NCBI GenBank assembly: GCA_964472465.1
Contig: CAYYLW010000001.1
Coordinates: forward strand, 1-64,000
Reading direction: 5' to 3'
Origin: JAAYCI01 sp964472465
GTDB taxonomy: Bacteria; Bacillota; Clostridia; Oscillospirales; Ruminococcaceae
Length of the DNA: 64,000 nt
In this document: piece after piece, positions 35,817-44,109 of the stretch
Layout: every line of letters begins with the position of its first letter
Position numbering within the stretch: the first letter of the stretch is position 1
Program-made: the position numbers and the translations under genes
The notes under the pieces: generated by a model
Told to the model about the DNA's origin: nothing
What the model saw: the letters and a program-made list of their open reading frames with translations, nothing else
Databases searched by the model: none

Positions 35817-36791
35817 ATGCCTTTTTTTAGCATAATCGTCCCCGTATACAATACGGAGCAGTGGCTTCGGGAGTGCGTACAAAGCGTGCTAAGCCAAAAA
35901 TTTACCGATTATGAACTGATTTTAATTGATGATGGCAGCACCGATGAAAGTGGTACAATCTGCGATGAATTGGCAGAACATGACGCGCGTATTCGCGTTA
36001 TTCACCAGGAAAATAGCGGGGCTGCGGCAGCCCGCAACGCGGGGATTCAAGCTGCCGCAGGGCAGTATATCTTGTTTATGGACAGTGATGACCGCTATGC
36101 CAACGACCAGGTATTGCAACGGCTTTCACCCTATACAGAAGATGTGGTGTGCTTCAATTATGCCCGGCTTGCAGCCCATGCACAAGCGCCCGGCGCTTGC
36201 CTGTTACATTTGTCTGCCACGCTTAGCGGGCCGATGGATGCCGACTTTTACGCTTTGGTTCGTGATAATATCTATACTTCCTCGGCTTGGTCAAAAAGAA
36301 TTGCCCGGCAGGTGCTGGTGGAAAACGAGCTGTACTTCGAACCAGAATGCCGCCTAGAGGACATCGAGTGGAACTTACGGCTGGCCTGCCACGCAACTAG
36401 CATCACCTTCGAGCCCCATGCCGTGTACCTTTACCGCTTGCGGGCAGGCTCGGTCACGCAAAGCATGTCGCAAGCGCACGTAGATGATTTATTCGCCGTG
36501 ATAGAGCGCCTGGAGAGGGATTGTCCTTCCACGCGGGAGCCCCTGTTTCAGCATGCCTATCGGGGGTATGTGGCTTTCCAGTACTGCACCCTGCTCATCA
36601 ACATCCGCTTGGCTGGTCCCTCTTGTCTTACACAAAACCTCCGCCACTGCAAGCGCTTACAGCACCTGTTAAAAGAGGGGGACTACCGTGTGGTCCGTCT
36701 CATCCGCTTCGTTTCAAACTTGGTGGGCATCCGCTGTTGCAGCTTTTTGCTTTATCACTATTTTTTGGCAACACAACCGGGGAAAGCATGA
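35817..36791 (+). CDS. Family 2 glycosyltransferase
   Basis: 324 residues from ATG 35817, about eight bases after AAGGGGG; the longer frame starts before the promoter's leader and is less likely. FFSIIVPVYNTEQWLRE, ILIDDGSTDESG and ILFMDSDDRY mark the GT-A nucleotide-sugar domain, and LEDIEWNLRLACH the acceptor side. It is a cytoplasmic glycosyltransferase in the glycan cluster. Its stop overlaps the next start (ATGA at 36788). Confidence 0.88.
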   Translation: MPFFSIIVPVYNTEQWLRECVQSVLSQKFTDYELILIDDGSTDESGTICDELAEHDARIRVIHQENSGAAAARNAGIQAAAGQYILFMDSDDRYANDQVLQRLSPYTEDVVCFNYARLAAHAQAPGACLLHLSATLSGPMDADFYALVRDNIYTSSAWSKRIARQVLVENELYFEPECRLEDIEWNLRLACHATSITFEPHAVYLYRLRAGSVTQSMSQAHVDDLFAVIERLERDCPSTREPLFQHAYRGYVAFQYCTLLINIRLAGPSCLTQNLRHCKRLQHLLKEGDYRVVRLIRFVSNLVGIRCCSFLLYHYFLATQPGKA

Positions 36792-38059
36792 TGCGCTATC
36801 TTTTTATTACGGATAACAGCTACCAGGAGAACAACCCCGGGTTCCTTATCTGCCGGCGGCTAGCCTCTGTGTTTACCGGGCAAGGCCACCAGGTTACAAT
36901 TTTAGGAACCAAAGAAATAAAGGCGGCACCAAGCAAAGAAACTATCGACGGGATACAATATATTCGGTTTTATTACCCCATAAACCCCGTTACCAGAAAA
37001 ATGTTGAACCAATATCGCCTGACCAAAAACCTTCTTGGGTTTTTCCTGGGTATGCTGCGCCACCCCATTGCCGCCACCGTTGGCGTACTACGGGCCGCCA
37101 CGGGTTTCAACCCCATTGAGAGAATCTACGCGAGACATATACAGGCGCTTGGCGAAGAGGCCCCCTTTGACGCCATAGTGGCTTTCCCCGCACCCTATTA
37201 CACCGCTTTAGGGCTAGCACGGGCTAAAACGGGGGAGGCTACCCGCATTATTTACATGCTGGACCCCTATGCAACACACCCCATTATGGGAGGGAGACGG
37301 GCGTTTAAACAAGAAGAGTTCGCTTTGAAACGGGTGGACTATGCCATTGTCACTTTGGAGATTTTGGAAGAATACCAGCACACTCCTCTGGCCGCTTATT
37401 GTTCCAAAATGCAAGCGAGAGAGTTTCCCTGCGTACAACCATCCGAAGAAAAATCCACGTATAAAGGCTTTGACTCACATAAAATCAACCTGCTTTTTGC
37501 GGGCAATCTCTATGCCCACATGCGTCCTTTGGGTTATTTGCTGCGTGTACTAGACGCCGTGGAAGATGACCGGATCTGTTTAACGCTCATGGGGCATCAA
37601 GAAGGCCTAACGCCGGCGGAGGAAGAACTGCTCGCGCGTCTGGTGCAACAAGGGAAAATGAAAAGTCTGCCTCCGCAGCCCCCAGAGACCGCCTTTTCTG
37701 CTATACACGCCGCCGATGTGTTGGTGAACATTGGAAACAACCAGGCCAACATGTTGCCAAGTAAATTGTATGACTATATCTCTACCGGGCGCCCTATTGT
37801 GAACATTTGCCGCCTTGAAAATTGCCCCTCCTTGCCGCGGCTACGCCGTTACCCCTTTGTCCTCACCCTTTTTGAAAAAGAAGACCCCGCCAGCGCAGCA
37901 GTTCACTTGCAGCAGTTTTGCATCAAAGCCCAAGGCTGCCGGCTTTCTACCAAGGACATTCTTGCACAATACCACGACTGCACCCCCCAAAGCGCTTGTG
38001 AGGCCATTCAGACAATGGTGGCTTTACACCACGAAGCCAATCGTTCAAAAACATTCTAA
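36788..38059 (+). CDS. GT-B glycosyltransferase, paralogue of the gene at 18420
   Basis: 423 residues from ATG 36788, coupled to the preceding GT2 gene. It begins MMRYLFITDNSYQENNPG and ends with HAADVLVNIGNNQANMLPSK followed by LYDYISTGRPIVNIC, closely paralleling the protein at 18420-19706 in block order and spacing (both also share P.C.SL..L..YP). GT4-like GT-B enzyme. The presence of two copies points to duplication followed by specialisation for different linkages. Confidence 0.78.
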   Translation: MMRYLFITDNSYQENNPGFLICRRLASVFTGQGHQVTILGTKEIKAAPSKETIDGIQYIRFYYPINPVTRKMLNQYRLTKNLLGFFLGMLRHPIAATVGVLRAATGFNPIERIYARHIQALGEEAPFDAIVAFPAPYYTALGLARAKTGEATRIIYMLDPYATHPIMGGRRAFKQEEFALKRVDYAIVTLEILEEYQHTPLAAYCSKMQAREFPCVQPSEEKSTYKGFDSHKINLLFAGNLYAHMRPLGYLLRVLDAVEDDRICLTLMGHQEGLTPAEEELLARLVQQGKMKSLPPQPPETAFSAIHAADVLVNIGNNQANMLPSKLYDYISTGRPIVNICRLENCPSLPRLRRYPFVLTLFEKEDPASAAVHLQQFCIKAQGCRLSTKDILAQYHDCTPQSACEAIQTMVALHHEANRSKTF

Positions 38060-38201
38060 CAGCAGCCGTATCCCTAGCCACTGCTGAGGAAACACACCCG
38101 GTTGTATAGTTCTATACGCGCAGCCGCACGAATCTATTCTATCGCCAAAAGAGCGGATGCTATTACGGCCAACCGGCCAAAATAGGGCTCTCTACAGAGC
38201 C

Positions 38202-38210
38202 AAAGGAGGA
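38202..38210 (+). promoter_or_regulatory. Strong ribosome binding site without a standard start codon at normal distance
   Basis: AAAGGAGGA is a near-perfect anti-Shine-Dalgarno match. In the frame of the following gene the codon at 7-8 bases is ATC (38218), then ATT (38224); the first TTG is at 38242, 31 bases away. Initiation at ATC or ATT, or a mutated start, is possible. Confidence 0.5.
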
Positions 38211-38241
38211 GATTTTCATCACCATTTTACAAAAATTCATT

Positions 38242-39615
38242 TTGGCTTTTAAAAAACACAAAATGCAGATCCTTTCCATAGGGCTTGCATTTTTGCTTTG
38301 TCTGGCTTGTTTCTTTTTGCTCTGCCTGGCGGCCCTGGGGGTTTGGCTGCTACAAAACTGGGGCCTTATTTCCATGGAAGAGCTTGTGTACCATTTACGG
38401 GTACCTATGGAAGGCGCCAGCACATCCATGGTATGGAGCGCCATTTTATATTGTGGTATTCCAGCACTCTTGCTCACTGGCTTGCTAGGCTTGCTTTGGA
38501 ATCGCCTGGGGCCCCGCCGCAAAAAGAGAATCCTCCTATCCACTCTATCCATTCTTGGCAGCCTGCTTATCTGTGGGGCCTCTTTGGCCCGCGTTTGGGT
38601 CACCTTAGACGTGAGCGCCTATATAGAAGCCCGCAACACAACCTCTGTTTTTTTTGAGGAACAGTATGTAAACCCCCATAGCGTGGAGATACCGTTCCCC
38701 CAAAACAAGAGAAACCTCGTCTATATTGTACTGGAATCTATGGAGGCCTCCTTTATGGATAGCGGCAATGGTGGCGGATTTGAAGAAAACTATATCCCCG
38801 AGCTCACCCAAATTGCCAAAGACAATGTCAGCTTTTCCCATACAGACACTTTGGGCGGGATGCAAACCTTACCGGGCACCATGTGGACAATGGCCTCCCT
38901 ATTTTCTCAAAGCACCGGGTTACCTTTTTCCATTCCCATGCCTGAGGGAACCATGGAAGGGCAAAAGACATTTTTCCCGGATGTCCTCAGCCTGGGGGAT
39001 GTATTGCAGAGCAATGGCTACCAGCAAACCTTTATGATTGGCTCCGACGCCACTTTCGGCGGCAGGCGGCTTTATTACAACACGCATGGGGATTATGAAA
39101 TCCGGGATTATGTCTATGCCATAGAGCAAGGCTGGCTGCCTGAGGATTACTTTGTGTGGTGGGGCTATGAGGACCAAAAGCTGTATGAAAACGCCAAAAT
39201 GGAATTGAAACGCCTGTCAAACTCTGAAAACCCCTTTAATTTCACCATGTTAACGGTGGATACCCACCATGTAGACGGTTACGTTTGTCCCCTTTGCCGG
39301 CAAGACTATGACGCACCTTTGGCCAATGCAATGGCCTGTGCCAGCCGCCAAGCGGCTAATTTTGTAGCCTGGATACAGCAACAGGATTTTTATGAAAATA
39401 CCACGATTGTGCTGGTAGGGGACCACCTCTCTATGAACCCCACGTTTTGTACCGATGTCCCCTTAGAAGAACGTACCGTGTACAATGCTTTCATCAATTC
39501 TGCCGTGGACAGCGATTTCCAAAAAACCGCATTTTTTCCACCTATGATATGTATCCCACCATTTTGGCCAGCCTGGGCGCCACAATCGAGGGTGACCAGC
39601 TCGCCTTGGGGGTGA
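38242..39615 (+). CDS. Sulfatase-fold phosphoglycerol transferase-like protein (MdoB/LtaS type), frameshifted near the 3' end
   Basis: The frame to 39615 gives 457 residues; about three membrane spans come first, then an extracytoplasmic sulfatase-fold domain with the metal-binding VLESMEASFMD near residue 164, GTMWTMASLFSQSTG near 212 (the nucleophile-region pattern of OpgB/MdoB), THH and LVGDHLSMNP. Such enzymes move glycerol phosphate from phosphatidylglycerol onto envelope glycans. After DSDFQKT the sequence loses family character; the true C-terminus lies in another frame. Start: TTG 38242 is the first standard codon, but the ribosome site at 38202 suggests an upstream ATC or ATT start. 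Confidence 0.8.
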   Translation: MAFKKHKMQILSIGLAFLLCLACFFLLCLAALGVWLLQNWGLISMEELVYHLRVPMEGASTSMVWSAILYCGIPALLLTGLLGLLWNRLGPRRKKRILLSTLSILGSLLICGASLARVWVTLDVSAYIEARNTTSVFFEEQYVNPHSVEIPFPQNKRNLVYIVLESMEASFMDSGNGGGFEENYIPELTQIAKDNVSFSHTDTLGGMQTLPGTMWTMASLFSQSTGLPFSIPMPEGTMEGQKTFFPDVLSLGDVLQSNGYQQTFMIGSDATFGGRRLYYNTHGDYEIRDYVYAIEQGWLPEDYFVWWGYEDQKLYENAKMELKRLSNSENPFNFTMLTVDTHHVDGYVCPLCRQDYDAPLANAMACASRQAANFVAWIQQQDFYENTTIVLVGDHLSMNPTFCTDVPLEERTVYNAFINSAVDSDFQKTAFFPPMICIPPFWPAWAPQSRVTSSPWG

Positions 39616-39755
39616 ACCTATTTTCGGGTAAGTCCACCCTGCCTGAGCAATTCGGATTTACCATTGTAAGTGAACAGCTTTCTATGCGCTCCCTTTTCTA
39701 TGAGCAGTTTATGAAGGATATTGTGGTGGAACCCGCTTCCAGCGTGGCTGCCTAG
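39528..39755 (+). pseudogene. Displaced C-terminal part of the phosphoglycerol transferase-like gene
   Basis: In the next frame, RIFSTYDMYPTILASLGATI onward supplies the expected FST.DM.PT block of the sulfatase fold and runs to a stop at 39755. One extra A in the A6 tract at 39521-39526 would join the two frames as DFQKNRIFSTYDMYP. So either a one-base deletion has broken the gene, or the tract is a slippage site or sequencing error. Confidence 0.75.
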
Positions 39756-39780
39756 CAAAAACTACCCCCCAATACATAGA

Positions 39781-39839
39781 AAAAACGGCTCACAGTGTGA
39801 TGCCGTTTTTAAAAATGGCTATCTCTGCATAGCCATTTT
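39781..39839. terminator. Tandem hairpins between convergent genes
   Basis: Hairpin one (39781-39810) pairs AAAAACGGC with GCCGTTTTT around TCACAGTGTGA and is T-flanked on both strands; on the minus strand it overlaps the uxaA stop codon. Hairpin two (39812-39839) pairs AAAATGGCTAT with ATAGCCATTTT inside the end of uxaA. It probably terminates transcription from both sides. Confidence 0.75.
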
Positions 39840-41214
39840 GTTCGTTTTGGGCAGGCTTTCCGCTGGCGGTGTCTTGCACCAGGGCCAGCAGCGCCTGCGC
39901 GGCAGTAGCCGGGGGAGTACCTTCCAGAATGGGGCTGGCGTCATAATCCACCCAGCCCGGTTTTGCGCGGGCCAGCTTTGCGCCTGAGGCAATTTTTAGG
40001 GTGGGCACCACTGTTCCAAAAGGGGTACCCCTTCCTGTTGTAAACAGAATAATATGCGCGCCACTGGCAGCCAGGTTTGTACAGGAAACTATGTCGTTTC
40101 CGGGCCCCGTAAGCAGCGATAACCCGGGCTTTACGCAGGCCTGCGCATAGTCCAGCACGTCAGTAACAGGAGCGGTGCCGCCTTTTTGCACACAGCCCAG
40201 AGACTTTTCCTCCAATGTGGTGATGCCACCCTCTTTGTTGCCAGGGGAGGGGTTTTCATATACAACCTGCCCATGGTCTAGGTAATACCGCTTAAAGTGG
40301 TTCAGCATCCGCACGGCTCGCTCAAACACATCCCGCCCGGTGGCACGCGCTAAAAGCAGCTTTTCCGCCCCGAACATTTCGGGCACTTCCGTTAGAACCG
40401 CGCGGCCCCCCCGGCTGGTATGCAAATCGGCCAAACAGCCACACAAAGGGTTTGCCGTAATGCCGGAGAATGCGTCGCTTCCGCCACACTTAAAACCGAT
40501 GATCAGCTCATTAAGCGGAATTTCCTCCCGCTTATCCGCTGCCGCCAGCTCTGCAAGCTGGCCTATGGCCGCCAGGGCGGCTTGCAATTCATCGGTTTCG
40601 TTTTGCGCCACCACAAAGCGTAGTCTGCCGCTCTCACAGCCAGAAAGCAAGGGGGTAAAAGACGCCAAATTGTTGTTTTCACAGCCCAGGGAGAGAACCA
40701 AAACACCACCCGCATTTGGGTGCCCGGCCAGGGCGGCCAGTATTTTTTGGGTGTGTAGCTGGTCGTCTCCCATCTGGCTACAGCCATAGGGGTGGCACAG
40801 GGGCAACACCCGGATACCATACAGCCGTTCGGCCTGTTTGGCCGCCTGCACCGCCAGGGCGTTGATGCACCCCACCGTTGGAATTACCCAGATATCGTTG
40901 CGGATGCCCACTTTTCCACCGGCGTGCCTATAGCCAAGGAAAGAACCGCCAGGATTCTCTTGCCGGTATGCGTAAGCGCCTTGGAACACATACTCCTCTT
41001 CGCCCGCCAGTTGGCTTTTGAGGTTGTGGGTATGCACGTGTTCCCCTTTTTTGATTGCACAGGTGGCCACCCCAATGGGAAACCCGTATTTCACAACCGG
41101 CTCCCCTTTGCCAATATCACAAAGCGCGGCCTTATGCCCAAACGGAATACCCGCTTCGCCAGTGAGGGCAACCTCCACGTTATCCAAAGGGGAGAGAGTT
41201 AAAAACTCACGCAT
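39790..41214 (-). CDS. uxaA: Altronate dehydratase
   Basis: 474 residues, near the usual 490-500. An N-terminal SAF-like domain (IPFGHKAALCDIGKGEPVVKYG) is followed by the UxaA core with GYRHAGGKVGIRN, HPYGCSQMGDD and FKCGGSDAFSGITANP. The enzyme converts D-altronate to 2-keto-3-deoxygluconate, here produced by UxaB, whose gene overlaps by eight bases. KDG then needs a kinase (not seen) before the Eda aldolase encoded at the right edge. Confidence 0.93.
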   Translation of the reverse strand: MREFLTLSPLDNVEVALTGEAGIPFGHKAALCDIGKGEPVVKYGFPIGVATCAIKKGEHVHTHNLKSQLAGEEEYVFQGAYAYRQENPGGSFLGYRHAGGKVGIRNDIWVIPTVGCINALAVQAAKQAERLYGIRVLPLCHPYGCSQMGDDQLHTQKILAALAGHPNAGGVLVLSLGCENNNLASFTPLLSGCESGRLRFVVAQNETDELQAALAAIGQLAELAAADKREEIPLNELIIGFKCGGSDAFSGITANPLCGCLADLHTSRGGRAVLTEVPEMFGAEKLLLARATGRDVFERAVRMLNHFKRYYLDHGQVVYENPSPGNKEGGITTLEEKSLGCVQKGGTAPVTDVLDYAQACVKPGLSLLTGPGNDIVSCTNLAASGAHIILFTTGRGTPFGTVVPTLKIASGAKLARAKPGWVDYDASPILEGTPPATAAQALLALVQDTASGKPAQNEQNGYAEIAIFKNGITL

Positions 41215-42628
41215 ACGCCACCTCGGACACCGCCGCGGCCATGCCTATTTCCTCAATACGAAGCAAGCTGGCCTGCACGCATGTAAGCAGAGCGTCGTTG
41301 CGGCTTAAATCCTGCCCCCAAAATGTGGCGTTGGCCAGCGTGGCCTGCGCAAGCGCGGCAGCCTCTCCCGGGGCCCCGGCAAAGAAGGCCAGCACCTCGT
41401 CACTGTCTTGCGCGGCGGCGCCCATGCTTTTGTAATAGTCTATCAGCGCGGCCAGCCCAAAAGCCAATACCGGGGGCACGGCATTATTTTCGCGCTGATA
41501 GTCCAAAATAGAGGGTAGACAGCGCGCTTTAAATTTGGAGACACTGTTGAGCGCGATGCTAGAAAGACGGTGTTGCACGAAGGGGTTCGAAAACCGTTCC
41601 AGCACCGCCTGCGCAAAAGCGTCCATGTCCTTTTGGGGCAAGGAGATACCGGGGATGATTTCCTGCCAAATGGCGCGGCGTATATAGGCCAAAAACACCG
41701 GGTCTTGAACCATGGAAAGCACCGTGCTGTGCCCCGCGCGCAAGGCCGCTAACGCCGAAACGGTATGGGCCCCGTTTAAAATACGCACTTTGCGGGTACG
41801 GTATGGCGCTAAATCCTGTGTAAAAACAATGTTGCACCCGGCCTTGTCCAGCGGAAACCGCCCCTGCCATTCTTCCGACGCCTGAATCACCCACAGGTTA
41901 AAGGGTTCACAGGCCACCAGCAGCTCATCCTCATAGCCCAGCTTCGCACCAATACCGGCCATTTCCTCCTGCGGATGCCCCGTGACAATCCGGTCCACCA
42001 GCGTGTTGGCAAAACAGCAACTGTGCCGTAACCACTCCTGAAAACCCGCGTCCAGGCCCCATTCTTGCGCATAGCGTAGCACCAGGCTTTTTAGCAAATC
42101 ACCATTGTTTTCCACCAGCTCTACCGGCAGAATCAAAAGGCCTTTGCCCGGCACGTGGCCCCATTCCTTGTATCTAGCCAGCAACAATACTGCCAGCTTG
42201 GCGGGGAAAGACACAGGGGGACGGGCGCTGGGCAGGTCTTCGGCGCGATAGGCAATACCGGCCTCTGTTGTGTTCGAAATAACAACGGATAGTTCCGGCG
42301 ATTTGCATACCTGCAGCACATCTTCAAAATTCTCATAGGGGTTTAAACAGCGGGAAACGCAGTGGATGATATCCGCCTGCTCCACTACCTGCCCATTTTC
42401 TATGCCCCGTAGAAGCACGGTATAAAGCCCGTTTTGCGTATTGATTGTGTGGGCCAGGCCGTTTGGCAAGGGCTGGCACAAAACGGCGTCACCGTTCCAT
42501 GCCCCGGCATTCTGAGCCTTTTCAAGCATCCAATCGGCAAAAGCGCGCAAAAAATTTCCTTCCCCAATTTGCAGTACCGTCTCCGGCTTAGTCCGGCCTG
42601 TTTTGGGATACACCTCGCAAATATTCAC
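41207..42628 (-). CDS. uxaB: Tagaturonate reductase (altronate oxidoreductase)
   Basis: 473 residues from GTG 42628, five bases after AAAGGAGGCC; the longer frame would run into uxaC. The mannitol-dehydrogenase-type fold shows LQIGEGNFLRAFADWM near the N-terminus, VISNTTEAGIAY and RKVRILNGAHT. It reduces tagaturonate to altronate with NADH. It lies between uxaC (16-base gap) and uxaA. Confidence 0.92.
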   Translation of the reverse strand: MNICEVYPKTGRTKPETVLQIGEGNFLRAFADWMLEKAQNAGAWNGDAVLCQPLPNGLAHTINTQNGLYTVLLRGIENGQVVEQADIIHCVSRCLNPYENFEDVLQVCKSPELSVVISNTTEAGIAYRAEDLPSARPPVSFPAKLAVLLLARYKEWGHVPGKGLLILPVELVENNGDLLKSLVLRYAQEWGLDAGFQEWLRHSCCFANTLVDRIVTGHPQEEMAGIGAKLGYEDELLVACEPFNLWVIQASEEWQGRFPLDKAGCNIVFTQDLAPYRTRKVRILNGAHTVSALAALRAGHSTVLSMVQDPVFLAYIRRAIWQEIIPGISLPQKDMDAFAQAVLERFSNPFVQHRLSSIALNSVSKFKARCLPSILDYQRENNAVPPVLAFGLAALIDYYKSMGAAAQDSDEVLAFFAGAPGEAAALAQATLANATFWGQDLSRNDALLTCVQASLLRIEEIGMAAAVSEVAYA

Positions 42629-42644
42629 CCTGGCCTCCTTTGTT

Positions 42645-44054
42645 TTACGGCTCTTCCTGCCCAAAATACAGGCGGGCGTTATGATAGCAAACATTCTCCA
42701 CCAGCTTGCCCAAATAATCCATATCGGCGGGGTACAGGCCCTGTTCTACCCAGTCTCCCAGCAAATCGCACAGCACCCGTCTAAAGTATTCGTGGCGGGG
42801 ATAGGACAAAAAGCTGCGGCTGTCTGTAAGCATACCAATGAAGTTGCCCAATATACCCAGTTCAGCCAAAGAGATGAGCTGTCGCCGCATGCCCTCCCGG
42901 GTATCGCAGAACCACCAGGCGCTTCCATGTTGTATCTTCCCCGGCACACCCGCCTGTTGAAATGCCCCCATGATAGACACCAAAACCTCATTGTCGCAGG
43001 GGTTTAGGCTATACAGAATGGTTTTGGGGAGGCCGTCCTCTTCTTCCAGCGCATTGAGAAAACGGGCCAAGCCGTGGCTGCTGGCGGTATTGGCAATGGC
43101 ATCATAACCACTGTCTGGGCCCAGCACTTCCATCATTTTTTGGTTGATGTTCCGCATGGCACCATAGTGCAATTGCATTACAATGTTGTTTTGCTTGTAT
43201 AGCTTCCCAAGCTGCAGCAAAACAAAGCTCTTGAAACGCATGCTGTTTTCGGCAGTGGGGGAATTGCCCTGCAAAGCCTGGGCCATTATGGTATTGGCCG
43301 CAGCTGCATCCGTGGGGATATACGAAATTTCATCAAGGCCGTGGTCGCTGGCGTTGCAGCCAAGAGAAACGAAGTACGCCAGCCGCTGTTCCAGGACCAA
43401 AAGCAGCTCCTCCACGCACGTTATATTCCTGTTACAGCTGGCGCCCAAACGCTGTAGATACACTAGGAACTCGGGTTTTTCAATATTTAAGGCCTTATCT
43501 GGCCGGAAACTGGGTACCACCTTAGTTTGAAAATCCGGCTCCTGTGAAAGCATACGGTGCCATTTTAGGTCATCCGCCGGGTCGTCGGTGGTGCCAATCA
43601 TATCCACACGGCTTTGCCGCAAAAGCTGGCGCACGCTCAGGCTTCCCGTGCGCAATTTTTCCTCTGTCAGTGCCCACACGGTTTCTGCCGTTTCTTCATT
43701 CAAAACGCCCTCATAGCCAAAATACCGCTGTAGCTCTAAGTGGCACCAGTGGTACATGGGGTTCCCAATGGCTTTGGGTAGCATACGGGCGAACGCCAGA
43801 AATTTTTCTTCGTCTGCCGCGGGGCCGGTAATAAAATGCTCGTCAATTCCATCTGAGCGCATCATCCGCCATTTGTAATGGTCTGCGCTCAGCCAAAGCT
43901 GTGTAAGATTTTCATACTGTGTATCCAGGGCTATATCAGCAGGGCTGATGTGGCAATGATAGTCCCAGATGGGCATCTTGGCCGCATACTGGTGGTAGAG
44001 TATTTGGCTGGTGGGGGTTTTTAACATAAACTGTTCATCCATGAATGGTTTCAA
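42645..44054 (-). CDS. uxaC: Uronate (glucuronate/galacturonate) isomerase
   Basis: 469 residues, the standard UxaC length. Amidohydrolase-superfamily barrel with PIWDYHCHISPADIA (metal-binding HCH), TDDPADDLKWH, LQLHYGAMRNIN and LTDSRSFLSYPRHEYFRR. It converts galacturonate to tagaturonate or glucuronate to fructuronate. With UxaB and UxaA next to it and no mannonate branch (UxuA/UxuB) visible, the galacturonate route is favoured. Confidence 0.94.
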   Translation of the reverse strand: MKPFMDEQFMLKTPTSQILYHQYAAKMPIWDYHCHISPADIALDTQYENLTQLWLSADHYKWRMMRSDGIDEHFITGPAADEEKFLAFARMLPKAIGNPMYHWCHLELQRYFGYEGVLNEETAETVWALTEEKLRTGSLSVRQLLRQSRVDMIGTTDDPADDLKWHRMLSQEPDFQTKVVPSFRPDKALNIEKPEFLVYLQRLGASCNRNITCVEELLLVLEQRLAYFVSLGCNASDHGLDEISYIPTDAAAANTIMAQALQGNSPTAENSMRFKSFVLLQLGKLYKQNNIVMQLHYGAMRNINQKMMEVLGPDSGYDAIANTASSHGLARFLNALEEEDGLPKTILYSLNPCDNEVLVSIMGAFQQAGVPGKIQHGSAWWFCDTREGMRRQLISLAELGILGNFIGMLTDSRSFLSYPRHEYFRRVLCDLLGDWVEQGLYPADMDYLGKLVENVCYHNARLYFGQEEP

Positions 44055-44109
44055 CAGGGCGCCTCCTTTGGTATGAGAGCAAATGAACTTACTATGAGCT
44101 ATCCGGGCG

